This document shows positions 38,141 through 45,868 of a stretch of 64,000 bases of DNA, piece after piece. The first letter of the stretch is position 1. Each line of letters starts with the position of its first letter. A program made the translations under genes and the position numbers. The notes beneath the pieces were generated by a model that had not been told where the DNA came from, ran no database searches, and worked only from the letters and a program-made list of their open reading frames with translations. The DNA comes from Piscinibacter sp. (GTDB taxonomy: Bacteria > Pseudomonadota > Gammaproteobacteria > Burkholderiales > Burkholderiaceae_C), in contig JADJJI010000011.1 of the NCBI GenBank assembly GCA_016706565.1, forward strand, positions 124,001 through 188,000, read 5' to 3'.

Positions 38141-39115
38141 ATGGATACGGTTTCGTGCAGGCGTCGGGTGCGCTCGGCGCTGGTTCCGGGCGTGCTGGCT
38201 GCGTTGCTGGCCGCCTGCGGCGGTGGCGGCGGGGACGACGGCGGGCCGCCGGGCAGCATCGACGTCAGCGCGTCCAACCAGGACGTGCTCGTGCGGACCG
38301 GCATCGTCGCGATCCAGGGCGACGTGGTCGGCGGCGCCCTGTCACTGGCGTCCGGCCCCGGCCAGTCCGCGCCGCTGGCCAGGGGCTTGCGCAAGCAAAT
38401 CGCCGCACTCGGCAGCCCGGTGGTCGAGAACTGCTTCATCTCGGGCACCACGACCAGCACGCTCGACGACCGCGACAACAGTGGCACCAAAACCGTCGGC
38501 GACGTGCTGACCACCACCTACGTCGACTGCGTCGAATTCGCCGGCGAGGTCACGAACGGGAGTTTCACCGCCACCTACACGCAGATCGACCCTGCGACGC
38601 TGACCATCGCTGCCAACGTCACGACGGGCGGCATGTCGTCGGTTTCCAGCACGCGCAGCGTGACCGCGCAGGGCGACTTCAGCATGCAACTGCGATTCGT
38701 CAGCGCGACGAGCGAAACCCTGCACATCGCGGTGGGCCAGGGGCTGGCGCTTGCGTTCAGCACGCCGCGCTTCAACGACACGATCACCTGGCGCGCTGGC
38801 TACACGATCGATACGACGTACGACAGCTCGATCCTGCCGCCTGGTGGCGCAGTGGCGGGCCTCACCACGACCACGGCCTCCGGGCAGGTGGCATCGGCCA
38901 GTGCCGGCGGCTATGTGACGGTGCGCACGCTGCAGCCGATGCTGCAGTACGACGTCGACGCCAACCCGCGCTCGGGTCAGTTCGAGGCGGTGGGCAAGAC
39001 CGGCTCGCTGCAGGCCACGGTGCTGTCGACCACGCAGGTGCAGATCGATCTGGACGCCGACGGCAACGGTGTCTTCGACGCCAGCAAGGTCGTGCTCTGG
39101 AGCGATATCTTCTGA
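38141..39115 (+). CDS. Predicted lipoprotein, no recognised domain
   Basis: A 324-residue exported protein. The N-terminus RRRVRSALVPGVLAALLAACGGGGGDDGG has a clear lipobox (L-L-A-A-C, Cys near 29), then a short Gly/Asp linker. The rest is rich in Thr, Ser and Val with many predicted beta strands and few charges. Two cysteines (CFISGT and YVDCVEF) may pair. I do not recognise the family. GGAG at 38131-38134 before the ATG at 38141 sets the start; a GTG 3 bases earlier is less likely. It converges with the ferredoxin oxidoreductase, ending 10 bases from it. Confidence 0.82.
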   Translation: MDTVSCRRRVRSALVPGVLAALLAACGGGGGDDGGPPGSIDVSASNQDVLVRTGIVAIQGDVVGGALSLASGPGQSAPLARGLRKQIAALGSPVVENCFISGTTTSTLDDRDNSGTKTVGDVLTTTYVDCVEFAGEVTNGSFTATYTQIDPATLTIAANVTTGGMSSVSSTRSVTAQGDFSMQLRFVSATSETLHIAVGQGLALAFSTPRFNDTITWRAGYTIDTTYDSSILPPGGAVAGLTTTTASGQVASASAGGYVTVRTLQPMLQYDVDANPRSGQFEAVGKTGSLQATVLSTTQVQIDLDADGNGVFDASKVVLWSDIF

Positions 39116-39125
39116 GCAGCGTGGC

Positions 39126-42100
39126 TCAGGCGGCCTGCCGCGCCGCGCCGCCTCGCCACTGCACCATCAACGACGCCCACTTCGGACGCGCCGCCTTCAG
39201 GTGGCGCTCCTTCACGTGGCCGAAGCCGCGGATCTCTTCGGGGAGGCGCGCGATCTCGGCGGCCAGTGCCAGGTTGCCAGCGTTCAGCGTGCCCAGCAGT
39301 TCCTCGATGCAGGCGCGGTACTCGCCGATCAGCGCGCGTTCGGTCCGGCGCTCCTCGGTGCGGCCGAACACATCGAAGGCCGTGCCGCGCAGACCCTTGA
39401 GCTTGGCCAGCACGCCGAAGGCGCTGCGCACCCAGGGGCCGTAGGGCTGCTTGACGAGTTCGCCGCGGTCGTTGTGCTTGGCGAGCATCGGCGGTGCCAG
39501 GTGGTGCACCAGCTTGAAGTCGCCCTCGAACATGCCGGCGATCTTCTGCGCGAAGGCCGGGTCGGTGTGCAGGCGTGCCACCTCGTATTCGTCCTTGTAG
39601 GCCATCAGCTTGAACAGGTAGCGCGCCACCGCCTCGCTGAGCTTCGTGGACTTCAGCGGCGCCTCGGCCGCGCGCACCTTCTCGACGAAAGCCTTGTACT
39701 GTGCCGCGTAGGCGGCGTCCTGGTAGCCGGTGAGGAACTCGACGCGCCGGGAGACCATCTCGTCGAGCGACGGCTTCTTCACGAACTCGATCACCGCGGC
39801 CGCCTTGAACAGCGCCTGCACCGCGGCCAGGTCGTGCGCGCAGCGCCGGCCCCATTCGAACGCGGCCTTGTTGTTGTCGACCTGCACGCCGTTGAGCTCG
39901 AAGGCGCGCATCAGCGCGGCATGGGAGAGCGGCACGCGGCCCTTCTGCCAGGCGTAGCCGAGCAGCAGCGGGTTGGTGTAGATCGAATCGCCGATCAACT
40001 GCACCGCCGCCTGCTCGGCATCGAAGGCGCCGAGCATGTCGATGCCCACCGCACCGGCCACTGCCGTCTCGCAATTGCCGCCGGGGAACTGCCAGTCGGG
40101 GTTGCGCACGAAGGCCGCGGTCGGTGTGCCGTGGGTGTTCAGCGCGACGAAGGTGCGCCCACCGTGCATCACGCTCATCGTGTACTTGCTGGCCGCCACG
40201 ATGGCGTCGCAGGCGATCACCAGGTCGGCCTTGGCCGTGTCCACCTTGGTGGTGTGGATGGCCTCGGGCCGGTTGGCGATCTGGATGTGGCTCCAGGTGG
40301 CGCCGCCCTTCTGCGCCAGGCCGCCGGCGTCCTGCGTGACCACGCCGCGGCCTTCCAGGTGGGCGGCCACGCCGAGCAGCTGCCCGATGGTGATGACGCC
40401 GGTGCCGCCGACGCCGCCCACGACGATGCCCCAGGCCGCCTCGGCCAGCGGCAGGCTGGGCTCGGGAAGCGGCGGCAGTGAAGACAGGTCGCCGCGCGTT
40501 TCCTTCTTCGCCTTCTTCAGCGTGCCGCCCTCGACGGTGACGAAGCTCGGGCAGAAGCCCTTCACGCAGGAGAAGTCCTTGTTGCAGGTGTTCTGGTTGA
40601 TGCGCCGCTTGCGGCCGAACTCGGTCTCGACCGGCTCGACCGACAGGCAATTCGACTGCACCGAGCAGTCGCCGCAGCCTTCGCACACCAGTTCGTTGAC
40701 GACCACGGTCTTGGCCGGCGTGGCCATCTTGCCGCGCTTGCGGCGGCGGCGCTTCTCGGTCGCGCAGGTCTGGTCGTAGATGATCGCGGTGCAGCCGGGC
40801 AGCTCGCGGAACTGGCGCTGGATCGTGTCGAGCTCGTCGCGGTGGTGCACCGTGACGCCGGCCTCCAGCGCGACGCCGCCGTACTTCTGCGGCTCGTCGG
40901 TGACGATGACGAGCTTGCCCACGCCCTCGGCGATCAGGCTCTTCTGGATCTGCAGCACCGAGTGGCCCTCGGGCCGCTCGCCGACCTGCTGGCCGCCGGT
41001 CATCGCCACGGCGTCGTTGTAGAGCACCTTGTAGGTGATGTTGACGCCGGCGGCGATGCTCTGGCGGATCGCCAGCAGCCCGCTGTGGAAGTAGGTGCCG
41101 TCGCCGAGGTTGGCGAACACATGCGTGTCTTTCGTGAACGGCGCCTGGCCGACCCAGGCCACGCCTTCGCCGCCCATCTGGCTGAAGGTGCTGGTGCTGC
41201 GGTCCATCCACACCGACATGAAGTGGCAGCCGATGCCGGCCATCGCGCGCGAGCCCTCGGGCACGCGGGTGCTGGTGTTGTGCGGGCAGCCGCTGCAGAA
41301 CCAGGGTGCGCGTTCGCCGGTGTCGGTCTTCAGCTCGAGCAGCGCGCGCTCGCGCTGCGCCACCACGGCCAGCCGCGCGTCCATGCGCGCGGCCACGTCG
41401 CTGCCCTCGGGCGCGAGGCCGAGCTTCTTCAGGCGCTTGGCGATCGCCTTGGCGATGATCGCCGGCGTCAGGTCGGCCTTGGCGCGCAGCAGCCAGTTGT
41501 CGCTCGGGTTGGGCATCGACCATTCGCCGCCGGAGAAGTCGCCCTCGGTCTCGTCGAACTTGCCCAGCACGTTGGGCCGCACGTCGGAGCGCCAGTTGTA
41601 GAGCTCTTCCTTGATCTGGTACTCGATGACCTGGCGCTTCTCCTCGACGACGAGGATCTCCTGCAGGCCCTGGGCAAAGTCGCGCGTGATGGTTGCGTCC
41701 AGCGGCCACACCACGTTGACCTTGTGCAGCCGGATGCCCAGTCGCCGGCAGGTGTCGTCGTCCAGGCCCAGGTCGGCCAGCGCCTGCCGCGTGTCGTTGT
41801 AGGCCTTGCCGCTGGCGATGATGCCGAAGCGGTCGTTCGGGCCCTCGACGACGTTGCGGTTGAGCCTGTTGGCGCGCACGTAGGCCAGCGCCGCGTACCA
41901 CTTGTGGTCGAACAGGCGCGCCTCCTGGTCGAGCGCGCCGTCGGGCCAGCGGATGTGCAGGCCGCCCGGTGGCATCGTGAAGTCCTCGGGCATGACGATC
42001 TTCACGCGGTCCGGGTCCACCGACACCGAGGCGGACGACTCCACCACCTCCTGGATCGTCTTCATGCCCGCCCACACGCCGGAATAGCGGCTCATCGCGA

Positions 42101-42692
42101 AGGCATGCAGGCCCATGTCGAGGATGTCCTGCACGCTGGCCGGGAAGAACACCGGCAGCCCGCAGGCCTTGAAGATGTGGTCGCTCTGGTGCGCCGCGGT
42201 GGAGCTCTTCGCCACGTGGTCGTCGCCGGCGATGGCGATCACGCCGCCGTGCTTCGCGGTGCCGGCCATGTTGGCGTGCTTGAAGACGTCGGAGCAGCGG
42301 TCCACGCCCGGGCCCTTGCCGTACCAGATGCCGAACACGCCGTCGTACTTCTTGCTCTGCGGGTAGAGGTCGAGCTGCTGCGTACCCCACACCGCGGTGG
42401 CGCCGAGTTCCTCGTTCACGCCGGGCTGGAAGACGATGTGGTTGGCCTCGAGGTGCTTCTTCGCCGCCCACAGCGACTGGTCGTAGGTGCCCAGCGGGCT
42501 GCCGCGGTAGCCGCTGATGAAGCCGCCTGTGTTCAGGCCCGCGGCCAGGTCGCGCTGACGCTGCAGCATCGGCAGCCGCACCAGCGCCTGCACGCCGCTC
42601 ATGAAGGCGCGGCCGTGGTCGAGGCTGTACTTGTCGTCGAGCGATGCGCTCTCGAGCGCCTTGCGGATCGACTCGGGCAGGGGTGCGTTCAT
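39126..42692 (-). CDS. Indolepyruvate:ferredoxin oxidoreductase, fused subunits
   Basis: A 1188-residue 2-oxoacid:ferredoxin oxidoreductase made of fused IorA-like and IorB-like parts. It decarboxylates aryl- or branched-chain 2-oxoacids to acyl-CoA and reduces ferredoxin. The N-terminal part holds the pyrimidine-binding region (SGYRGSPLGTYD); the middle has the TPP-binding part (CSGCPHNTSTR, GGEGVAWVGQAPF) and a ferredoxin-like cluster with C-E-G-C-G-D-C and later Cys up to CVKGFCPSF. The C-terminal part is the gamma/IorB domain (VGGVGGTGVITIGQ). It is divergent from an Lrp-type gene, a common pairing. Ligand amino acids are inferred (Phe, Trp or branched). Confidence 0.93.
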   Translation of the reverse strand: MNAPLPESIRKALESASLDDKYSLDHGRAFMSGVQALVRLPMLQRQRDLAAGLNTGGFISGYRGSPLGTYDQSLWAAKKHLEANHIVFQPGVNEELGATAVWGTQQLDLYPQSKKYDGVFGIWYGKGPGVDRCSDVFKHANMAGTAKHGGVIAIAGDDHVAKSSTAAHQSDHIFKACGLPVFFPASVQDILDMGLHAFAMSRYSGVWAGMKTIQEVVESSASVSVDPDRVKIVMPEDFTMPPGGLHIRWPDGALDQEARLFDHKWYAALAYVRANRLNRNVVEGPNDRFGIIASGKAYNDTRQALADLGLDDDTCRRLGIRLHKVNVVWPLDATITRDFAQGLQEILVVEEKRQVIEYQIKEELYNWRSDVRPNVLGKFDETEGDFSGGEWSMPNPSDNWLLRAKADLTPAIIAKAIAKRLKKLGLAPEGSDVAARMDARLAVVAQRERALLELKTDTGERAPWFCSGCPHNTSTRVPEGSRAMAGIGCHFMSVWMDRSTSTFSQMGGEGVAWVGQAPFTKDTHVFANLGDGTYFHSGLLAIRQSIAAGVNITYKVLYNDAVAMTGGQQVGERPEGHSVLQIQKSLIAEGVGKLVIVTDEPQKYGGVALEAGVTVHHRDELDTIQRQFRELPGCTAIIYDQTCATEKRRRRKRGKMATPAKTVVVNELVCEGCGDCSVQSNCLSVEPVETEFGRKRRINQNTCNKDFSCVKGFCPSFVTVEGGTLKKAKKETRGDLSSLPPLPEPSLPLAEAAWGIVVGGVGGTGVITIGQLLGVAAHLEGRGVVTQDAGGLAQKGGATWSHIQIANRPEAIHTTKVDTAKADLVIACDAIVAASKYTMSVMHGGRTFVALNTHGTPTAAFVRNPDWQFPGGNCETAVAGAVGIDMLGAFDAEQAAVQLIGDSIYTNPLLLGYAWQKGRVPLSHAALMRAFELNGVQVDNNKAAFEWGRRCAHDLAAVQALFKAAAVIEFVKKPSLDEMVSRRVEFLTGYQDAAYAAQYKAFVEKVRAAEAPLKSTKLSEAVARYLFKLMAYKDEYEVARLHTDPAFAQKIAGMFEGDFKLVHHLAPPMLAKHNDRGELVKQPYGPWVRSAFGVLAKLKGLRGTAFDVFGRTEERRTERALIGEYRACIEELLGTLNAGNLALAAEIARLPEEIRGFGHVKERHLKAARPKWASLMVQWRGGAARQAA

Positions 42693-42805
42693 GGCCAGCG
42701 CTCCGTGAGTGGGCGAGCACGAGTGTAGAGATTCGGGTGCAGGAAGTGCTTTCTTTCGTTGCCGGGATATGGTCAATGCGAGAAAGCTTCTTGCTCTGAA
42801 CGGAA

Positions 42806-42821
42806 GATTCATATCAGAATC
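42806..42821. promoter_or_regulatory. Candidate Lrp-family operator
   Basis: GATTC (42806-42810) and GAATC (42817-42821) form a 5-base dyad around ATATCA, the AT-rich centre expected of Lrp-type sites. It ends 9 bases before the regulator start and lies in the 138-base gap shared with the oxidoreductase. A second imperfect palindrome (AGAAAGCTTCT, 42781-42791) is next to it. Confidence 0.4.
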
Positions 42822-42830
42822 ACGCCCGAC

Positions 42831-43391
42831 ATGGCCACTTCAGGGAAAACCCCAGACCCTTCCCCGGACGCGCCGGACGCGCACGGCGCGAGCCTGGACC
42901 GCTACGACATCGCCATCTTGCGCGCCCTGCAGCAAGACGCACGCCTGTCCAACGCCGAGCTGGCCACGCGCATCGGGCTGTCGGCTGCGCCGACCTGGCG
43001 GCGTGTGCGCTGGCTCGAGGAGCAGGGCTTCATCACCGGCTACCGCGCCGAGATCGATCGCCGCAAGATCGGCCTGGGCGTGCTCGCCTTCGTCCGCATC
43101 GACGCCGACCGCAACACCGCCGCCGCCACGCGCGAGCTCGAGGAAGCGATCCGCCGCATCCCGGAGGTGATTTCCTGCCACTACATCTCGGGCTCGGGTA
43201 CCTTCGAGCTGCAGGTGATGGCCACCGACCTCGATGCCTTCTCGCGCTTCGCGCTCGACGTGCTGCTCAACCTGCCGCACGTGAAGGACCTGCACACCAG
43301 CTTCTCGCTGGGCGAGGTGAAGTCCGGAGGCGCGCTGCCGCTGGGCCACCTGCGCGGCGCCGTCGAGGCCGGCGCGCCGGGGGCGCGATGA
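42831..43391 (+). CDS. Lrp/AsnC family transcriptional regulator
   Basis: A 186-residue regulator. After about 20 flexible residues, the winged helix-turn-helix occupies residues 20-75 (LDRYDIAILRALQQDARLS, then ELATRIGLSAAPTWRRVRWLEEQG). The RAM effector-binding domain follows (VLAFVRIDADRNTAAAT, EVISCHYISGSGTFELQVMATD). Length is slightly above the usual 150-160 owing to both ends. It is divergent from the 2-oxoacid oxidoreductase gene and probably senses an amino acid to control it. It overlaps the downstream GGDEF gene by 4 bases. Confidence 0.93.
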   Translation: MATSGKTPDPSPDAPDAHGASLDRYDIAILRALQQDARLSNAELATRIGLSAAPTWRRVRWLEEQGFITGYRAEIDRRKIGLGVLAFVRIDADRNTAAATRELEEAIRRIPEVISCHYISGSGTFELQVMATDLDAFSRFALDVLLNLPHVKDLHTSFSLGEVKSGGALPLGHLRGAVEAGAPGAR

Positions 43392-44494
43392 GCACGCGCT
43401 GGGCGTCGCTGACCGATTGGCTGCTCGGCACCGAGCCGCAGCAGCGCGTGCGTGCGGCGCGCTGCGGCCTGGCCTGCGCGCTGATGCTCTACAGCATCGC
43501 CAGCATGGGCTACTTCGTCTGGGTCGGCATGGCGCCCGCCTGGCCGGTGGCCGCGCTGGCGCTGGTCGGACTGGGCGGCATGGTCGCCTGCTTCGCGGTG
43601 ATCCGCAGCGGCGCCAACCTGCGCCTGGCCGACCCCTCGCTGACCGGCGTGCAGATGAGTTTTGCGCTGATCGTCGGGGCGGTGGCCTACACGCTGGCGG
43701 GCCGCGGCCGCGGCGCGGTGTTCCCGATCATGATGGTGGTGCTGATGTTCGGCCTGTACTCGCTCAAGCCGCGGGAAGTGCGGCTCATGAGCCTGCTGGC
43801 GCTGCTGCTGTTCGGCGGGGCCATGGCGCTGATGGCGTGGATCTCGCCGGCCATCTACCGGCCCGAGGTCGAGTTCGCGCATTTCCTCGTCATCGCCATC
43901 ATGCTGCCGGCGGTGTCGATGCTCGCCGGGCAGCTCAGCCGGCTGCGCGACCGCCTGCGCCGCCAGAAGGCCGAGCTGCAGGAGGCGCTCGCACGCATCC
44001 AGGACCTCGCGCTGCGCGACGAACTGACCGGCCTGGCCAACCGCCGCCACATGCAGGGCCTGATCGACCTCGAGCGCGAACGCTGCGTGCGCACCGGCGG
44101 CAGCTTCTGCCTCGCCGTGATCGACATCGATCGTTTCAAGCGCATCAACGACACGCACGGCCACCCAGCCGGCGACGCGGTGCTGCGCGACTTTGCACGC
44201 GAGGCGCTGTCATGCCTGCGCGGCGGCGACGTGCTGGCGCGCTGGGGCGGCGAAGAGTTCCTGCTGATGCTGCCCGACACGCGCCTCACGCTGGCACGCC
44301 TGGGCGTCGAGCGGCTGCGCACGCGGGCCGCGGCGCTGACCGTGCTGCACGAGGGCACGCCGCTGGGTTTCACGCTGTCGGCCGGCGTCGTGGAGCACCT
44401 GGCCGGCGAATCGGTGGTCGATTCGATCGCCCGTGCCGACCGGGCGCTCTACCAGGCCAAGCAGCAGGGGCGCAACAAGGTGGTGTCGGGTTGA
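43388..44494 (+). CDS. Membrane diguanylate cyclase (GGDEF)
   Basis: A 368-residue protein with about six hydrophobic helices (25-185), a coiled-coil linker (187-206) and a GGDEF domain that makes cyclic di-GMP. The active site reads G-G-E-E-F at 287-291, a fully active form. The inhibitory I-site R-G-G-D lies at 278-281, five residues before it, so product inhibition is expected. The substrate-binding DIDRFKRINDTHGHPAGD is intact. The seven-helix-like sensor has no recognised ligand site. Start ATGA overlaps the Lrp gene, suggesting shared expression. Confidence 0.94.
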   Translation: MSTRWASLTDWLLGTEPQQRVRAARCGLACALMLYSIASMGYFVWVGMAPAWPVAALALVGLGGMVACFAVIRSGANLRLADPSLTGVQMSFALIVGAVAYTLAGRGRGAVFPIMMVVLMFGLYSLKPREVRLMSLLALLLFGGAMALMAWISPAIYRPEVEFAHFLVIAIMLPAVSMLAGQLSRLRDRLRRQKAELQEALARIQDLALRDELTGLANRRHMQGLIDLERERCVRTGGSFCLAVIDIDRFKRINDTHGHPAGDAVLRDFAREALSCLRGGDVLARWGGEEFLLMLPDTRLTLARLGVERLRTRAAALTVLHEGTPLGFTLSAGVVEHLAGESVVDSIARADRALYQAKQQGRNKVVSG

Positions 44495-44598
44495 GGCGCC
44501 GCAGCGAAGCGCCTGTGCAACTGCGCAGCGCGGGCGGCTCGGCTCAGGCCTGAGCCGTCCGGCTTCGCAGGGCCTTCGCCAGGGCCTGAGCGGCGGGC
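44495..44598. repeat. Intergenic palindromes between converging genes
   Basis: The 104-base gap holds an 18-base perfect palindrome, CGGCTCAGGCCTGAGCCG (44540-44557), an AGGCGC/GCGCCT pair at its left end, and several GGCCTTCGCCAGGGCC-type repeats at its right end. No T run follows. Its general composition is like the 36109-36208 gap, suggesting the same family of small intergenic elements. Confidence 0.4.
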
Positions 44599-45753
44599 TC
44601 AGCGCGGCCAGAGCACCCACATCCGCAGCGGCTGCTTCATGCGGCCGGCCTGGGCCTCGGCATCGTCGCCCCAGCCCCAGAAGTAGTCGGCACGCACCGC
44701 GCCGGTGATGGCGCTGCCGGTGTCCTGCGCCATCACCAGCCGGCGCAGCGGCGTGCTCGACAGCGGCTCGGTGGTGTCCAGCCAGACCGGCGTGCCGTAG
44801 GGCACCGACTGCGGGTCGACGGCGATCGAGCGGCCCGGTGTCAGCGGCACGGCCTGCGCACCCTTGGGGCCGACGGTCGGGTCGGGCAGCGGCTCCTCGC
44901 GAAAGAACACATAGCGCGGGTTGCTCCACAGCAGCTCGTTCACGCGCTTCGGGTTGGCGCGTGCCCAGGCCTTGATGGCCGGCCACGAAGCCTGCTCGGG
45001 CTTGAGCTCGCCCTGCTCGATCAGCCAGCGCCCCACCGACTTGTAGGGCTGGTCGTTGTGGCCGGCGTAGGCCACGCGCAGCTGGCGCCGCGAGCCGTTG
45101 CCCTCGGACAGCATCAGCCGCCCCGAGCCCTGCACCTGCAGCAGCAGCGCATCGAGCGGGTCGGCTACGTAGGCGAGTTCGCGGCCGCGCAGCGCTGCCT
45201 GCGCGGCGGGCAGGGTGTCGATCTGCTGGCGCGTCCACCACGGCTTGCGCGTGGCCAGGTCATCGGGCAGGCCGTGCAGCGGCACGCGGAAAGCGGCGCG
45301 CGGCTGGCGCTGCGCTTCCACCAGCGGCTCGAAGTAGCCGGTCGCCAGGCCCTCGGTCGCGCCTTCGGGCGACTCGACGCGGTAGGGGCGCAGCCGCTGC
45401 TGCAGCCAGGTGCGCGCATCGGCGTCGCTGGCCGGCGTGTAGCCGCGCGCGGCCACGCAGATCGACTCCCAGCCCGGCGCGGGCTTGTCGCAGCCGCGCT
45501 GCAGCGCGGGCCACAGCTCGCGTGTCGCGTCGCCTTGCCAGCCGGGCAGGTCGGCCCAGTTCGCCGGCACCCAGCGCGATCGTGCGCGCACGAGGGTCGC
45601 TCCCGCAGCCGGTGCAGGCGCCGGCGCGGCCTGAGGCGGCGGCGCACGGCCGGCATCTTCCGGCGGTGCGGCGTCAGGGACAAACAGGCCGCAGCCGGCG
45701 AGCGCTCCTAGAATCGCCGCGGCAACGAGCCCTCGGTTACGGGACATCTTCAT
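44599..45753 (-). CDS. mltA: Membrane-bound lytic murein transglycosylase A
   Basis: A 384-residue outer-membrane lipoprotein that cleaves the MurNAc-GlcNAc bond with formation of 1,6-anhydro-MurNAc. The lipobox is L-A-G-C (Cys near residue 21) after MKMSRNRGLVAAAILGA. A Pro/Ala-rich linker leads to the MltA domain (TGYFEPLVEAQRQPR, VQGSGRLML) and the C-terminal 3D domain with catalytic Asp in MAQDTGSAITGAVRADYFWGWGDDAE. ATG 45753 was chosen over upstream ATGs as it starts the signal peptide. Its start codon overlaps the start of the 38-residue gene on the opposite strand. Confidence 0.93.
   Translation of the reverse strand: MKMSRNRGLVAAAILGALAGCGLFVPDAAPPEDAGRAPPPQAAPAPAPAAGATLVRARSRWVPANWADLPGWQGDATRELWPALQRGCDKPAPGWESICVAARGYTPASDADARTWLQQRLRPYRVESPEGATEGLATGYFEPLVEAQRQPRAAFRVPLHGLPDDLATRKPWWTRQQIDTLPAAQAALRGRELAYVADPLDALLLQVQGSGRLMLSEGNGSRRQLRVAYAGHNDQPYKSVGRWLIEQGELKPEQASWPAIKAWARANPKRVNELLWSNPRYVFFREEPLPDPTVGPKGAQAVPLTPGRSIAVDPQSVPYGTPVWLDTTEPLSSTPLRRLVMAQDTGSAITGAVRADYFWGWGDDAEAQAGRMKQPLRMWVLWPR
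45709..45714 (+). promoter_or_regulatory. Possible -10 box for the 38-residue gene
   Basis: TAGAAT in CTCCTAGAATCG lies 37 bases before the ATG at 45752, inside the 5' end of mltA. The same CCTAGAAT string occurs in the apaG-rpe dyad. No good -35 is visible. Confidence 0.35.
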
Positions 45754-45868
45754 GGCATTGATTCTGCTGGAGGCGCTGGGCGCGCTGGTGATCCTGCTGC
45801 TCATCGTGTGGTGGACGATGTTCTCCGGCCGCAAGGGCGGCGAGCGGCGCGACGACGACTCACGCTGA
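45752..45868 (+). CDS. Small single-helix membrane protein, 38 residues
   Basis: A short gene on the plus strand whose start codon overlaps the mltA start and whose stop overlaps the end of the membrane recombinase gene. The product begins MALILLEALGALVILLLIVWW, one clear transmembrane helix, and ends in the charged tail SGRKGGERRDDDSR, so the tail should be cytoplasmic. Codon use is like the neighbours (mainly CTG, GGC, CGC). A TAGAAT box is present 37 bases upstream; the ribosome site is weak. I have seen proteins of this type annotated as hypothetical in this order, but I cannot name a function. Confidence 0.6.
   Translation: MALILLEALGALVILLLIVWWTMFSGRKGGERRDDDSR

Noticed and set aside
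38977-42720. A second very long minus-strand frame over the 2-oxoacid oxidoreductase
   Set aside because: Frame with GC-rich shadow composition; the family motifs are all in the other frame (39126-42692).
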